From the NCBI GenBank assembly GCA_016845145.1, contig JAERTE010000139.1:1-64000 (forward strand): a stretch of 64,000 nt of DNA. Direction: 5' to 3'. This document shows, in pieces, positions 1 to 8,409 of this stretch (its first letter is position 1; each line of letters begins with the position of its first letter). Below the pieces are notes generated by a model. That model searched no databases and was not told the DNA's origin. It saw nothing but the letters and a program-made list of their open reading frames with translations. This stretch comes from Rhodospirillaceae bacterium. Its GTDB lineage: Bacteria > Pseudomonadota > Alphaproteobacteria > Rhodospirillales > Casp-alpha2. Position numbers and translations under genes: made by a program.

Positions 1-3
1 GCA

Positions 4-987
4 TTGAACGTGGAAATCGAGCAAACGGACGATCCGGACGAAGAGCCCGAATTGCCGGATCCAGCGGTGGAAATCGCGGCAGCGCAAACCGAAGCGCCCG
101 AAGATGTTACTCATGGTGAGGAGAACGAGCCCGCCATGGAAGACATGCCCAAGCCAGAACCGAAACCGGCGCCGGCTTCCACCTTGGAAGCCATTCTCGG
201 TGCCGATTCGCCGGAATTGCAGGTGGTCAAGGGCGGTTCCGACAAAGTCGAGCTTTCGCCGAAGGATCTGGAATTTTTGGGCCTTGCGCAGCGGAAACTG
301 AAAAAACGCAAATTGGATCCGATTCCGAGAACTGCAGCTCCTTTGGACGCTCGGCGGTTTGCCGCGAAAGTTCTGGGCGACGTGCCGCGGGCCGAAGTGG
401 CTGTGGCTTTGATTGCGCAAACTCAGGGCGCGGATATGGAGTTGGCGGTCAATGCGCTTGATTCCCTGGCACGCATGGCGACGGTTCTTGATGGATTTCC
501 TGAAACAGTCGAGGAAATACTGGTCGGGTTTCTAAACGGGAAAGATGAAAACCGGCGGCTGCTTGCCCTACGCGCACTGGCTGGGGCTGGCGGCAAAAAG
601 GCGACCCATGCGCTCAATGTGGCGCTTGATGATGCCGACAGTTTCCTGCGCCTGGAGGCGGTGCGCGCATTGGCGAAATCGGGCCGCGTAGACCGTGAGC
701 GCATGAGCACCATGTTGGATGATCCGGACTCGACCGTTCGCTTGGCGGCGGCGGAGGCGTTGGCAAGCGCTGCGGACGATGCAGCGCTTGAGAGATTGGC
801 GGATTTCACGTTTGCTTTCGAGGGATACCATCATCGTGAAACAGCACGATTGCTGCGTGATCTTGACCCCTCAGCCACGGCGAAACGGTATCTTCAGGTT
901 TTGGGCGAGGACAACCGAAAACGCGAGTGGCAAGTGGCGATCGCGGCGCTTGGTGAATTGAACGAGGCGCGGGCTGCCTCTGCGTGA
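4..987 (+). CDS. HEAT-repeat protein, probably truncated at the window edge
   Basis: The frame is open to the first base and the only start at the left edge is a TTG at 4 with no visible ribosome site, so the gene probably begins upstream. In view are 327 codons. Residues 1-60 are acidic and proline-rich and look disordered. Roughly residues 115-325 are short alpha-helical repeats with the HEAT/PBS-lyase pattern, for example RRLLALRALAGAGG, FLRLEAVRALAKSG and TVRLAAAEALASAADD. Such repeats usually form a protein-binding scaffold; no catalytic motif is seen. No signal peptide is visible in this part. The gene leads a compact same-strand cluster with the cupredoxin and tetrapyrrole-related genes, so a scaffolding or cofactor-loading role for that pathway is an inference only. 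Confidence 0.75.
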   Translation: MNVEIEQTDDPDEEPELPDPAVEIAAAQTEAPEDVTHGEENEPAMEDMPKPEPKPAPASTLEAILGADSPELQVVKGGSDKVELSPKDLEFLGLAQRKLKKRKLDPIPRTAAPLDARRFAAKVLGDVPRAEVAVALIAQTQGADMELAVNALDSLARMATVLDGFPETVEEILVGFLNGKDENRRLLALRALAGAGGKKATHALNVALDDADSFLRLEAVRALAKSGRVDRERMSTMLDDPDSTVRLAAAEALASAADDAALERLADFTFAFEGYHHRETARLLRDLDPSATAKRYLQVLGEDNRKREWQVAIAALGELNEARAASA

Positions 988-1031
988 CAATCGAAACAAA
1001 AACGTATCCTGACAATCGAAGGGAAAGACTG

Positions 1032-1766
1032 ATGAAAACAATGTTTAAGTTTATTGCGGCAGGCGCCGTGGCGATGGCGATGGCGCCGATGGCCGAAGCC
1101 GCCAAGTACAAAGTCATGGACGTCAAGGGTGGTGGCTCGATCAAAGGTAAAGTCAGCCTCGGCGGCGCCAAAGCGCAATCCAAGAACTACACAATTTCAA
1201 AGAATCCGGAAGTCTGCGGCTCGGACTCGCGCGATGTACCGTTCGTGCGCGCCAATGGCGATGCGCTGTTGGATGCCGTTGTGTATTTGCACAAAGTAAA
1301 GGCGGGGAAGGGCTTCCCGTCTGGCACTAAAAAGATCACCATGGATCAAAGCAAATGCACCTTCGCCCCCTATCTATCGGTTATGCAGAACGGCGGCGAA
1401 TTGGAGGCTGTGAACTCCGACCCGGTGCTGCACAACATTCACACCTACGAGCTTATCGGCCGCGCCCGGCGCACCGTTATGAACGTCTCCCAGCCTGAAA
1501 AAGGCAATATCGTCAAAAAGAAGATCAAGCTGCGCAAAGGCGTTGGCATGAAGGTCGAGTGTGATGCTCATGATTTCATGCATGCCTTCGTTTTTGTTGC
1601 CAAGAATCCTTATTACGCGGTAGTTGGAAAAGACGGCAGTTTCGAGATCAAAGACGTACCGCCGGGTAAATACACCATCAAGGTTTTCCATGGTGTGCTC
1701 GGTGAAAAGAAAGGCAAGGTTGAGGTTAAGGGCGGTGGCGCTGCGACCGTGAACCTTTCCTACTAG
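1032..1766 (+). CDS. Exported cupredoxin-like protein with C-terminal carboxypeptidase-regulatory-like domain
   Basis: The start is the ATG at 1032, preceded by AAGGGAAAG; a GTG at 984 in the same frame overlaps the previous stop but would place charged residues before the signal peptide. Residues 1-23 form a Sec signal peptide (MKTMFKF, hydrophobic core, AEA before AKYKV), giving a 244-residue periplasmic protein. The middle resembles a cupredoxin: His134 in VLHNIHTY and Cys177, His180 and Met183 in VECDAHDFMHAF are plausible type-1 copper ligands. Residues about 196-244 (GSFEIKDVPPGKYTIKVFH) form a carboxypeptidase-regulatory-like beta-sandwich. Proteins of this type are often annotated as methylamine utilisation or plastocyanin-like. 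An electron-transfer role is inferred, not shown. Confidence 0.8.
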   Translation: MKTMFKFIAAGAVAMAMAPMAEAAKYKVMDVKGGGSIKGKVSLGGAKAQSKNYTISKNPEVCGSDSRDVPFVRANGDALLDAVVYLHKVKAGKGFPSGTKKITMDQSKCTFAPYLSVMQNGGELEAVNSDPVLHNIHTYELIGRARRTVMNVSQPEKGNIVKKKIKLRKGVGMKVECDAHDFMHAFVFVAKNPYYAVVGKDGSFEIKDVPPGKYTIKVFHGVLGEKKGKVEVKGGGAATVNLSY

Positions 1767-1772
1767 GCCGAT

Positions 1773-1907
1773 ATGAACGACGAGGGTAATTCAGCCAATT
1801 CCAACGCGCGGCGGCGTCTGAACCTGTTCGATGGGTTCATTCTCGCCGGTGCGGCGGTGAATGTGGTCGTTGTCGTTGCCCTCGTTGGTTATTGGCTTAC
1901 GCATTGA
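1773..1907 (+). CDS. 44-residue single-pass membrane peptide
   Basis: An ATG at 1773, seven bases after the stop of the cupredoxin gene, opens a 44-codon frame ending at TGA 1905-1907. The product has a polar, arginine-rich N-terminus (SANSNARRRLN) and one strongly hydrophobic segment (FILAGAAVNVVVVVALVGYW, residues 22-41), so it should be inserted with the N-terminus inside. Support comes from position, spacing and the clean transmembrane pattern; the ribosome site is weak. Its size and location recall small subunits or assembly factors of membrane redox complexes, but the family is not recognised. Confidence 0.5.
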   Translation: MNDEGNSANSNARRRLNLFDGFILAGAAVNVVVVVALVGYWLTH

Positions 1908-1965
1908 CCGGCCGGAACATCGCGGCCCCAAAACATCAAGAGACATCGGATAGGGGGATGGCTCA

Positions 1966-3618
1966 ATGACCGCATCGGTTCCGGCCGTAGATATAGAAGG
2001 CGAAGAACGAAAAGCGTCACCGCCTGTTTCGCTGAAACGTATTCTCGTGGCGCTCGACGCCTCGGATCACGCCAACAGGGCCTTGGAAGAGGCCGCCGCG
2101 TTGGCTCGGTCGGCAGACGGTGTGATCAGCGGCATCCACGCTTACGCCGCCATGTTGCACGACCGCCGTTTCAAGATGATGGAAGGCGGCCTGCCTGAGC
2201 GCTATCTCGAAGAACAGGAGATGGCCTACCAGCGTGATGTCCATGACGACCTGATCACGCGCGGATTGAACATTATTTCCGACAGTTATCACGATGCCGG
2301 TGCGCAGGTGTGCGAACGCCATGATGTGGAATTCCGCCGCCTCAGCCCGGAAGGGAAAAATTACACCAAGATCGTCGAAGCCGCGCGCAGCGGTGACTAT
2401 GACGTATTGGCGCTGGGGGCACTCGGTGTCGGTGCGGTGCCGGGTAGTCTCATCGGCACTGTATGTGAACGCGTGGTGCGGCGCTCGCCAATCGATACCT
2501 TCGTCGCACGTGATCCGTCACGCTCCATTGCGGACGGGCCGATTGTCGTTGGCCTGGATGGATCGGCGCATTCTTATGGCGCATTGATGTTGGCCTTGGA
2601 TATCGGCACGCGACTGGGATGTGACGTGCATGCTGTTGCTGCTTACGATCCGTATTATCATTACGTGGCATTCAACAAGATTGCCGGTGTTTTGTCCGAG
2701 GAGGCGGGCAAAGTGTTCCGCTTTCAAGAGCAAGAACAATTGCACGAAGAACTCATCGACGACGGTATTGCCAAGATCTATCAGTCGCACTTGGATGTGG
2801 CTGAAAGCGTCGCCCAGGATTTAGGCGCGAAAATCACGTGCAAGCTGCTCGACGGCAAACCTTTCAAGGCTGTTCAACAGTATCTGGAAGAGGTTGGCGC
2901 CAGTTTGTTGATTGTCGGCAAAACCGGCGTGCATGCTGACGAAGACATGGACATCGGCGGCAACGCCGAAAACCTGATGCGTACAGCACCTTGCCACATC
3001 TGGTTGACCCAGGGCGAATACACGCCACCGCTCGATGTCGTGGCCGAAGAGACCGTGTCGTGGAGTGTCGAGGCCGAGCAGAAAATTTCCCGCGCGCCCA
3101 GTTTCGTTCGTGACATGGCTAGGCGCATGGTCATCCGCCACGCCCATAAGATTGGCCATACCTATATCACGTCGGACATCGTTGATGCGGTGATGTCAAA
3201 GGCCATGCCGGGGTTCGGTGGTTCCGGCCCGAACGACCGCGGTGATTTGGAATGGAGCGCCGCGGCAGAGAAACTGCTCGCCACTGTTGCTGATGACGCG
3301 GTTGCCGACAATATTCGTTTGCGTGCCGTCAAACGCGCGCGCCGCGACAACACGGACACGGTTTCCGCCAAGCATGTGCGGCCGTTCCTTGACTTGGTTG
3401 ATGACGACGGCCCGTCGTGGTCGGCTGCTGCCCTGGCGCGGGTGCAGCGGGTGCCGGAAATGGTGCGCGAAACGGTTAAGGCCGATGTTGAAGATCTTGC
3501 GCGCGAACGCGAACTCACGGAAATCTCCTTGGAGTTGGCGGAAGAGGCAATCAGCGAAATTCGCAAGACTATGTGCCCGGTGCCCGAAGGGGCCGAAGAT
3601 GACAGCGACACCGATTAA
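1966..3618 (+). CDS. Tandem universal-stress (UspA) protein with three C-terminal PCP_red-like modules
   Basis: 550 residues, ATG at 1966 with AGGGGG eight bases upstream. Two UspA folds span about residues 22-170 and 192-345; the first carries the ATP-loop-like GALGVGAVPGSLIGTVCERVV, the second a degenerate loop near GKTGVHADEDMDIGG. The C-terminal third contains three repeats (about 365-415, 428-475, 483-535) of the pattern W-S-x-x-A-x-x-x-hydrophobic, P-x-(F/M)-V-R, then a helix and an (I/V)S/T cap. This is the signature of the small C-terminal domain of light-independent protochlorophyllide reductase subunit B (PCP_red family). The downstream radical SAM gene overlaps by 20 bases and has a fourth copy. 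A tetrapyrrole-handling role is inferred from that domain and from the HemY neighbour. Confidence 0.8.
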   Translation: MTASVPAVDIEGEERKASPPVSLKRILVALDASDHANRALEEAAALARSADGVISGIHAYAAMLHDRRFKMMEGGLPERYLEEQEMAYQRDVHDDLITRGLNIISDSYHDAGAQVCERHDVEFRRLSPEGKNYTKIVEAARSGDYDVLALGALGVGAVPGSLIGTVCERVVRRSPIDTFVARDPSRSIADGPIVVGLDGSAHSYGALMLALDIGTRLGCDVHAVAAYDPYYHYVAFNKIAGVLSEEAGKVFRFQEQEQLHEELIDDGIAKIYQSHLDVAESVAQDLGAKITCKLLDGKPFKAVQQYLEEVGASLLIVGKTGVHADEDMDIGGNAENLMRTAPCHIWLTQGEYTPPLDVVAEETVSWSVEAEQKISRAPSFVRDMARRMVIRHAHKIGHTYITSDIVDAVMSKAMPGFGGSGPNDRGDLEWSAAAEKLLATVADDAVADNIRLRAVKRARRDNTDTVSAKHVRPFLDLVDDDGPSWSAAALARVQRVPEMVRETVKADVEDLARERELTEISLELAEEAISEIRKTMCPVPEGAEDDSDTD

Positions 3619-4936
3619 GGCGCAGTCGAGCAGCGACGTGCCGCCGCCGTTCTTGGTGGCGCTTAACCTCACGCGCAAATGTAATTTGCGTTGCGAGCAC
3701 TGTTATCTCGATGCCGGTACGCGGCTTGACGGCGCCGCCGGGGAAATCACCACCGATGAAGTCAAGCGTACGCTCAACGACATCGCCAGCCTCAGTGACG
3801 AGACCATGGTGGTGTTTACGGGCGGTGAGCCGGCGCTGCGACGCGACCTGGAAGAGATGATCGCTCATGCCACCGGCCTTGGCCTCATGCCGGTGCTGGG
3901 AACCAACGGTACGCTGCTTGATGACGCGCGTATCCAAGCCTTGAAAGAAGCCGGCCTGCAAGGGGCGGGCATCAGCGTCGATTCCCTTGATCCCGCCCAT
4001 CACGACGCCTTTCGCGGCGCCGTCGGGTCTTGGGAAAAAGCGATGGGCGCGATTGATGCCTGCCGCCGCCATCGGTTGCGGTTTCAAATCCATTTCTCCG
4101 TCACCGAAGACAACGCGCACGAACTCGATGATATGATCGCATTCGCCAAGGCGGCGAAAGCTTTTGTTTTGAATGTGTTTTTCCTGGTGTGTACGGGACG
4201 TGGCGAAAAATTTACCGGCGTCTCCGCCGAGACTTACGACCGAGTGCTGCGCCGTGTCACCGAAGCCGCGCACGATGAACAAGGCCTGATCGTGCGCGCC
4301 AAATGTGCACCACACTTCAAACGCATGGCCTTGGAACTCGATCCCGCCTGGCCGGTGACGGCGGCACATGGCTACGAGGCCGGTGGCTGCCTTGCCGGCA
4401 CGCGCTATTTCCGCGTCACGCCGGAAGCCAAAGTGACCGCGTGTCCCTATATGGAGGCGGAGGTTGGTGATTTGCGGCAAAGCGATGTGGTGAGCTTGTG
4501 GCACGATGCCGCGGGCTTTAAGGCCTTGCGAGAACCCAAATTGGAAGGCCGCTGTGGCGCGTGTGAGTACGCCAAGCTCTGCGGCGGTTGCCGGGCCAGG
4601 CCTTTGGCGCGCGATAACAACGTCATGGGCGAGGATTTCCTCTGTGCCTATGAGCCCAAAGGCGGGGCGATCATAGAACCCATGCCCGACAGTGGTGCCG
4701 CATTGCATTGGACAGAAGATGCGGAAGCCTGGTTACAGCGGATACCATCGTTCGTGCGCCGGTTTGTGCGCAAACGTGCCGAGGACCGCGTGCGGGCCGA
4801 TGGCGGTACGGAGGTTACGGCGGATATCATCGGTGCGTTGGCGCGGGAGCGCTTCAAGGGGCGCGGCGGTGGTATGGGCAAACGCATGAAAGCCATGATG
4901 GCGGATATGGATGCGGACACGGGTGGCGACGAATGA
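3599..4936 (+). CDS. Radical SAM/SPASM protein, NirJ/AhbD-like, with C-terminal PCP_red-like module
   Basis: 445 residues from the ATG at 3599, which lies inside the end of the preceding gene and implies translational coupling. The radical SAM cluster motif is TRKCNLRCEHCYLD (Cys28, Cys32, Cys35), followed by the GGEP motif in FTGGEPALRRDL and an SAM-binding pattern near GTNGTLLDD. The C-terminal SPASM region shows GGCLAGTRYF, VTACPYMEAEVGD and GRCGACEYAKLCGGCRARP, consistent with additional Fe-S clusters. Residues about 370-420 (LHWTEDAEAWLQRIPSFVRR) match the PCP_red module. Closest recognised relatives are haem-modifying enzymes of the NirJ/AhbC/AhbD type. No nirS, nirF or other haem d1 genes are in the window, so the exact substrate is unknown. 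Confidence 0.85.
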   Translation: MTATPIKAQSSSDVPPPFLVALNLTRKCNLRCEHCYLDAGTRLDGAAGEITTDEVKRTLNDIASLSDETMVVFTGGEPALRRDLEEMIAHATGLGLMPVLGTNGTLLDDARIQALKEAGLQGAGISVDSLDPAHHDAFRGAVGSWEKAMGAIDACRRHRLRFQIHFSVTEDNAHELDDMIAFAKAAKAFVLNVFFLVCTGRGEKFTGVSAETYDRVLRRVTEAAHDEQGLIVRAKCAPHFKRMALELDPAWPVTAAHGYEAGGCLAGTRYFRVTPEAKVTACPYMEAEVGDLRQSDVVSLWHDAAGFKALREPKLEGRCGACEYAKLCGGCRARPLARDNNVMGEDFLCAYEPKGGAIIEPMPDSGAALHWTEDAEAWLQRIPSFVRRFVRKRAEDRVRADGGTEVTADIIGALARERFKGRGGGMGKRMKAMMADMDADTGGDE

Positions 4937-6324
4937 ACGTCGATGTGGCCATTGTCGGTGGCGGCGTATCGGGCCTCGCAACTGCCTATCATCTTTCCCG
5001 GGCCGGTCATCAAGTTGCCGTGTTGGAGCGTCAGGCGAGGGCCGGCGGCAACGCTTTCAGCGAGCGCATCGACGGGTTCTTGATGGAACATGGTCCGAGT
5101 ACTGTGGCGGGGAACTCGGTCGAAGCGATCTCTCTATCATCAGCTTTGGGGCTGGATGGTTCTCTGTGTCATCTCGGAAATGGAATCGAAAAACGTTATC
5201 TCGTCAGAGATGGCGCTCTGCATGCAATCCCATTGGGCCCAATGGGCTTTGTGCGTTCCGGTTATTTGAGTGTCGGCGGGCGTCTGCGAATGATGGCCGA
5301 GCCGCTGCTTCCTCGCCGCCCCGAAATTGGCCGCGAACCCGAAACAGTGGCGGCGTTTTGCAATCGACGGTTCGGGCCGGAATTCACGAAATTCGTCATG
5401 GACCCTCTGATCGGCGGAATCTATGCCGGACGGCCCGATAAACTCGCCATTGACGCTGTATTCCCGAAATTCGCGGAGTTTGAACGGCGTCACGGGTCGG
5501 TTACTCAGGGGATGCTTGCTGGGCGACGCGATGGGAAATCCATGCCGGGACGCCGTTTGATGTCGTGGTGCGATGGGGTCGGTAGCTTGCCAGCCGCGTT
5601 GGCCGCCTATCTCGGCGGAAACGTTCGAACTGGAACCACGGTTCAAAGGATCAAGCGTGTCGGCAATACATTCTCAGTCGAGACTCAAGGTCATGGCTCA
5701 TTGTGGGCCAAAAGCGTGGTTCTGGCCGCGCAACCACATGTCGCTGCATCTCTCCTGGAATACTTTGACCCGGAGGGAGCGAGAGCCGCTGGTGCCATTT
5801 CCGCACCGCCGCTGGCGGTCGTATTTCTTGGATTCCAACGAGGGCGGGTCGACCATCCGTTGGACAGCCTTGGGTTTCTAGCGCCCTCGTCAGAGGGAAG
5901 CGCCATCAACGGCGTGCAATTCTGTTCGACCATGTTCCCAAACCGCGCCCCGGATGATCACGTTGCCATAGCGGCTTATCTTGGCGGCGCGCGCAATCCG
6001 GATTTAGGAGATCAGCCGGCCGACGTGCTCATCGATATCGTGCGAAACGAGCTCGGTGGTCTTTTGGGGTTTCATGGCGAACCCACGGTAGCTCATGTGC
6101 GTCACTGGCCAAGAGGGCTGCCGCAATATGTGCTTGGCCACAAGGAACGCGCGGAGACGTTGGCGCATATATCCGATCGTGTTCCCGGCGTTTTCGTCAC
6201 CGGAAATTACTTGAGTGGTTTGTCAGTATCGGATTGCCTTGAGAACGCGGCCAGAGTGGCGGGCCAGGCACGCCTGTTTGTGAACGGTCGAGAAAACGAT
6301 CAGGCATCGAAGCTCGCGCTATAG
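4933..6324 (+). CDS. hemY: HemY-like protoporphyrinogen/coproporphyrinogen oxidase (FAD)
   Basis: 463 residues; the ATG at 4933 overlaps the upstream TGA (ATGA), so it is coupled to the radical SAM gene. The N-terminus is an FAD dinucleotide-binding fold (VAIVGGGVSGLATAYHLSRA, then VLERQARAGG) followed by the flavin amine-oxidase pattern GFLMEHGPSTV. Family landmarks include FGPEFTKFVMDPLIGGIYAG and the C-terminal GVFVTGNYLSGLSVSDCLENA, where FAD is gripped. HemY oxidises protoporphyrinogen IX (or coproporphyrinogen III) with oxygen. Being third in an overlapping cluster with PCP_red proteins suggests a dedicated copy for that pathway rather than the housekeeping enzyme. Originally it would have faced the tRNA-Arg gene, before the island inserted just downstream. 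Confidence 0.85.
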   Translation: MNVDVAIVGGGVSGLATAYHLSRAGHQVAVLERQARAGGNAFSERIDGFLMEHGPSTVAGNSVEAISLSSALGLDGSLCHLGNGIEKRYLVRDGALHAIPLGPMGFVRSGYLSVGGRLRMMAEPLLPRRPEIGREPETVAAFCNRRFGPEFTKFVMDPLIGGIYAGRPDKLAIDAVFPKFAEFERRHGSVTQGMLAGRRDGKSMPGRRLMSWCDGVGSLPAALAAYLGGNVRTGTTVQRIKRVGNTFSVETQGHGSLWAKSVVLAAQPHVAASLLEYFDPEGARAAGAISAPPLAVVFLGFQRGRVDHPLDSLGFLAPSSEGSAINGVQFCSTMFPNRAPDDHVAIAAYLGGARNPDLGDQPADVLIDIVRNELGGLLGFHGEPTVAHVRHWPRGLPQYVLGHKERAETLAHISDRVPGVFVTGNYLSGLSVSDCLENAARVAGQARLFVNGRENDQASKLAL

Positions 6325-6370
6325 CGCATCCAGCGAAAACCATCCGTCCAACGAGGGGGGTGAAGAAAAA

Positions 6371-6415
6371 TGGCGCACCCGACAGGATTCGAACCTGTGA
6401 TCTCTGCCTTCGGAG
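6371..6415. repeat. Attachment-site copy A: 3' half of tRNA-Arg, left boundary of the island
   Basis: These 45 bases repeat the 3' half of tRNA-Arg (21389-21433) with one mismatch (T for C at 6401). The copy lacks the 5' half of the tRNA and so is not a gene. It lies 46 bases after the hemY stop and is most simply the original chromosomal 3' end of tRNA-Arg, left behind when elements entered. Bases 6416-6632, up to the first island gene, hold no convincing gene; a 17-base sequence (tagcgggacacttccaa, 6564-6580) recurs near copy B. Confidence 0.85.
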
Positions 6416-6632
6416 CCGACCTTAAAATCTATCCCGCCAGCACCGTCTGACACTATTGGAGTTCCAAGAACGGCGGTGTTTCGGGCCTCTGGTGCGGTGA
6501 CACGGATTGCCGGTTGGGTGCCAAAAGGTGCCAGATGGTGGTGTTGGGATGACCATCTTGTTTTAGCGGGACACTTCCAAGGCAACACGCGCGCAAAACT
6601 CAATATCGAGAATTCGTCTCATTGCGTTGCGA

Positions 6633-7311
6633 CTAGTCCGAACTCTGATCGTCGGAAACACGCCTCAGATGGTCCGGCAACTCGATATTGCGTGACCAGG
6701 TTGGTTCGGGCGGCAACTGGTCCTCCCAAAGCAAGTCGTCGTAGTACTTGTTGAGTTTGATCTTCTCTGTCGGATCAACGCAAAGGCCGACACCCAACCC
6801 CCGTCGTTCACCCTCATCACTTCCCGCCTGCGACCAAAGGCTGGCGTCCAAACCGAACCCACCGCCCTTGCCAGTGACCTTATTGACCAACCGCTGGAGT
6901 TTGCCGGCAAAGGATTTGAGTTCCGCTGAGTCTTTCGGATACCCAACCGTAAGTTCACCCCATCCAACAATGGAGGATCAAAAGCCCACTTCACTGCCGG
7001 GTCCAGCCACTCCCACCTGGACCGTTGGTAATCAAGCCTCACCAACGGGTGAACCATCAACATCTTGGTATCTAGGTTCAACTGCCAACGAGCGTCCTGA
7101 CCGGGCGCCGGAACTGCAACCGAACACTCACTTCCCGTAGCGTGGGAGATATTTGGAATCCAAGTCTGGGTGGCCCTCGCACTATTATCGTCAAAAAACA
7201 TGACCTCTGGGTGGAATTCGCGCAAAACCCGACTGAAGGCCAGCTCGTCGCGCTCGGCAAAACAACCGGTACGGTGCTGAAGTAGGTTTTTCTTTCCCTG
7301 CGGGAGCCCAT
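6633..7311 (-). pseudogene. Frameshifted paralogue 4 of the island immunity-like family
   Basis: Homology runs through at least two frames. An upstream part (about 7265 down to 6900) encodes CFAERDELAFSRVLREFHPE and a downstream part (6890 to 6633) encodes KYYDDLLWEDQLPPEPTWSR and stops at TAG 6633-6635. The first motif matches the SERDEIAFGRILRERYP motif of the gene at 8410-9069, and the end matches its DDDLWDD tail. A likely start is in yet another frame near 7311 (MGSRRERKTYF), so the 5' end may also be shifted. It is last of four related genes on the same strand after the toxin-like gene and is probably inactive. Confidence 0.55.
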
Positions 7312-7346
7312 TCTTGTCTTCCACTACGTGACGCGGTTTCGAATTA

Positions 7347-7937
7347 TTAGTCCTTTCGCGGGCCGTACATGATGTTCGTTCCCGTGAATCGGCGTAGTGG
7401 GTTTTCCCGAGCCCATCGAATGGCATCGTTTCCAGCCCACACGATCTTGTCGGTTTTCTCCCAAGCAGTTCGTCTGCGCGTCTCTCTAACATAGGCTTCT
7501 AGTTCCCATGTCGCGATTTTCGGGAATATGCGCCAGACACGATCACGGAACGAACGTTGCGCCTTGTTGGGGCGTGGGTAGTAAATGATTCCGCATCCTC
7601 CGTCCGTGATCCATCGCGGCTCACCATCAGGTGTCAGATCATTGGACTTCCAGCCGTTACTGCTCCGATGGAAATGAATAGTCATGTCCGGCTGATTCGC
7701 CACCACGTACATGCCATGAATGCCGCCTCGTTTTAGCTTTGGTTGCCAACGGCTAGTTGGAACGAAGACCCAAACCATGCTGCAATCTGCTTCGTCGATG
7801 GATGGGAAGGTCCGAAAGTTTGTTTCAGACGAATGTTCATCAGCCGCGAAGATGGCGTCCGGATATTTCTCGAGTAGCAGGTCTGAAAACGCCGCTTCGT
7901 CGGCGAGGATGAAATAAACATCGCGGCCACTCGACAT
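7347..7937 (-). CDS. Immunity-like protein, paralogue 3 (196 residues)
   Basis: Start taken at the ATG complementary to 7935-7937, preceded by an AAGGGA ribosome site; an upstream extension to 8051 is open but has no ribosome site. The N-terminus (DVYFILADEAAFSDLLLEKY then PDAIFAADE) aligns with the SERDEIAFGRILRERYP region of the 8410 gene, and VWRIFPKIATWELE aligns with its VWRLITKISM. There is no signal peptide or membrane segment and no catalytic motif. It is the only full-length, apparently intact relative besides 8410-9069. The family is not recognised; position behind a toxin-like gene suggests an immunity protein. Confidence 0.6.
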   Translation of the reverse strand: MSSGRDVYFILADEAAFSDLLLEKYPDAIFAADEHSSETNFRTFPSIDEADCSMVWVFVPTSRWQPKLKRGGIHGMYVVANQPDMTIHFHRSSNGWKSNDLTPDGEPRWITDGGCGIIYYPRPNKAQRSFRDRVWRIFPKIATWELEAYVRETRRRTAWEKTDKIVWAGNDAIRWARENPLRRFTGTNIMYGPRKD

Positions 7938-8068
7938 AGGAATTCCCTTTGACTGTAGGTCGACAAAGAATGCTATTTTAGATCGTATATCTTTTAAATA
8001 GTGCTCGCAATTGGAAATAGTGCGGTGGCGAAACCTTAAGGGTTTCGCCACCGAGAAGTCCTATTTGA

Positions 8069-8259
8069 TTATTTTGGCGGTCCAATCCAGGAATGGAGAT
8101 AAGGCCTGAGCGCTTCCTTCGCTCGGTTTTTGAATTCCTCAACATCCATGCCAGGGCGAAGCTTCGGTAGCGTTCGCGCAGAATTCGCCCGAACGCTATC
8201 TCATCGCACTCATTGAAAATCACTTCTCGGCTTCTGACCGATGACAACTTTTGCGGCAT
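8069..8259 (-). pseudogene. Truncated, frameshifted paralogue 2 of the immunity-like family
   Basis: The first 31 codons (MPQKLSSVRSREVIFNECDE, then IAFGRILRERY) are almost the same as those of the 8410-9069 gene, also at the DNA level: about 48 bases around 8167-8214 are nearly identical to 8975-9022. After RERY the frame is lost by one missing base (CC where the paralogue pattern predicts CCC, near 8170). The next frame gives a sensible tail (RPGMDVEEFKNRAKEALRPY then LHSWIGPPK) with stop TAA at 8069-8071. This is a recent partial duplication. Confidence 0.55.
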
Positions 8260-8409
8260 TTCCTCACCGTATTTCAACGTCGATATTAGCTCAACATTGC
8301 ACCCGCACAGGGCCCAGTTTTGCGACCACTGGCAGGCGTCGGGTTCGTCAAAACGGCTGGATTTCTCCGAAATAAGGTTTCTCGTTTGCGACGGTCGACC
8401 ATACGGGCT

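Noticed and set aside
3569-4708. Long minus-strand open frame over the radical SAM gene
   Set aside because: It mirrors a well-supported plus-strand gene with cluster cysteines, has no ribosome site and a composition expected of an antisense frame in high-GC DNA.
6371-6415. Possible second tRNA-Arg gene (also at 11127-11174)
   Set aside because: Only the 3' half of the tRNA is present at both places; no 5' acceptor strand, D-arm or complete anticodon stem, so these are attachment sites.
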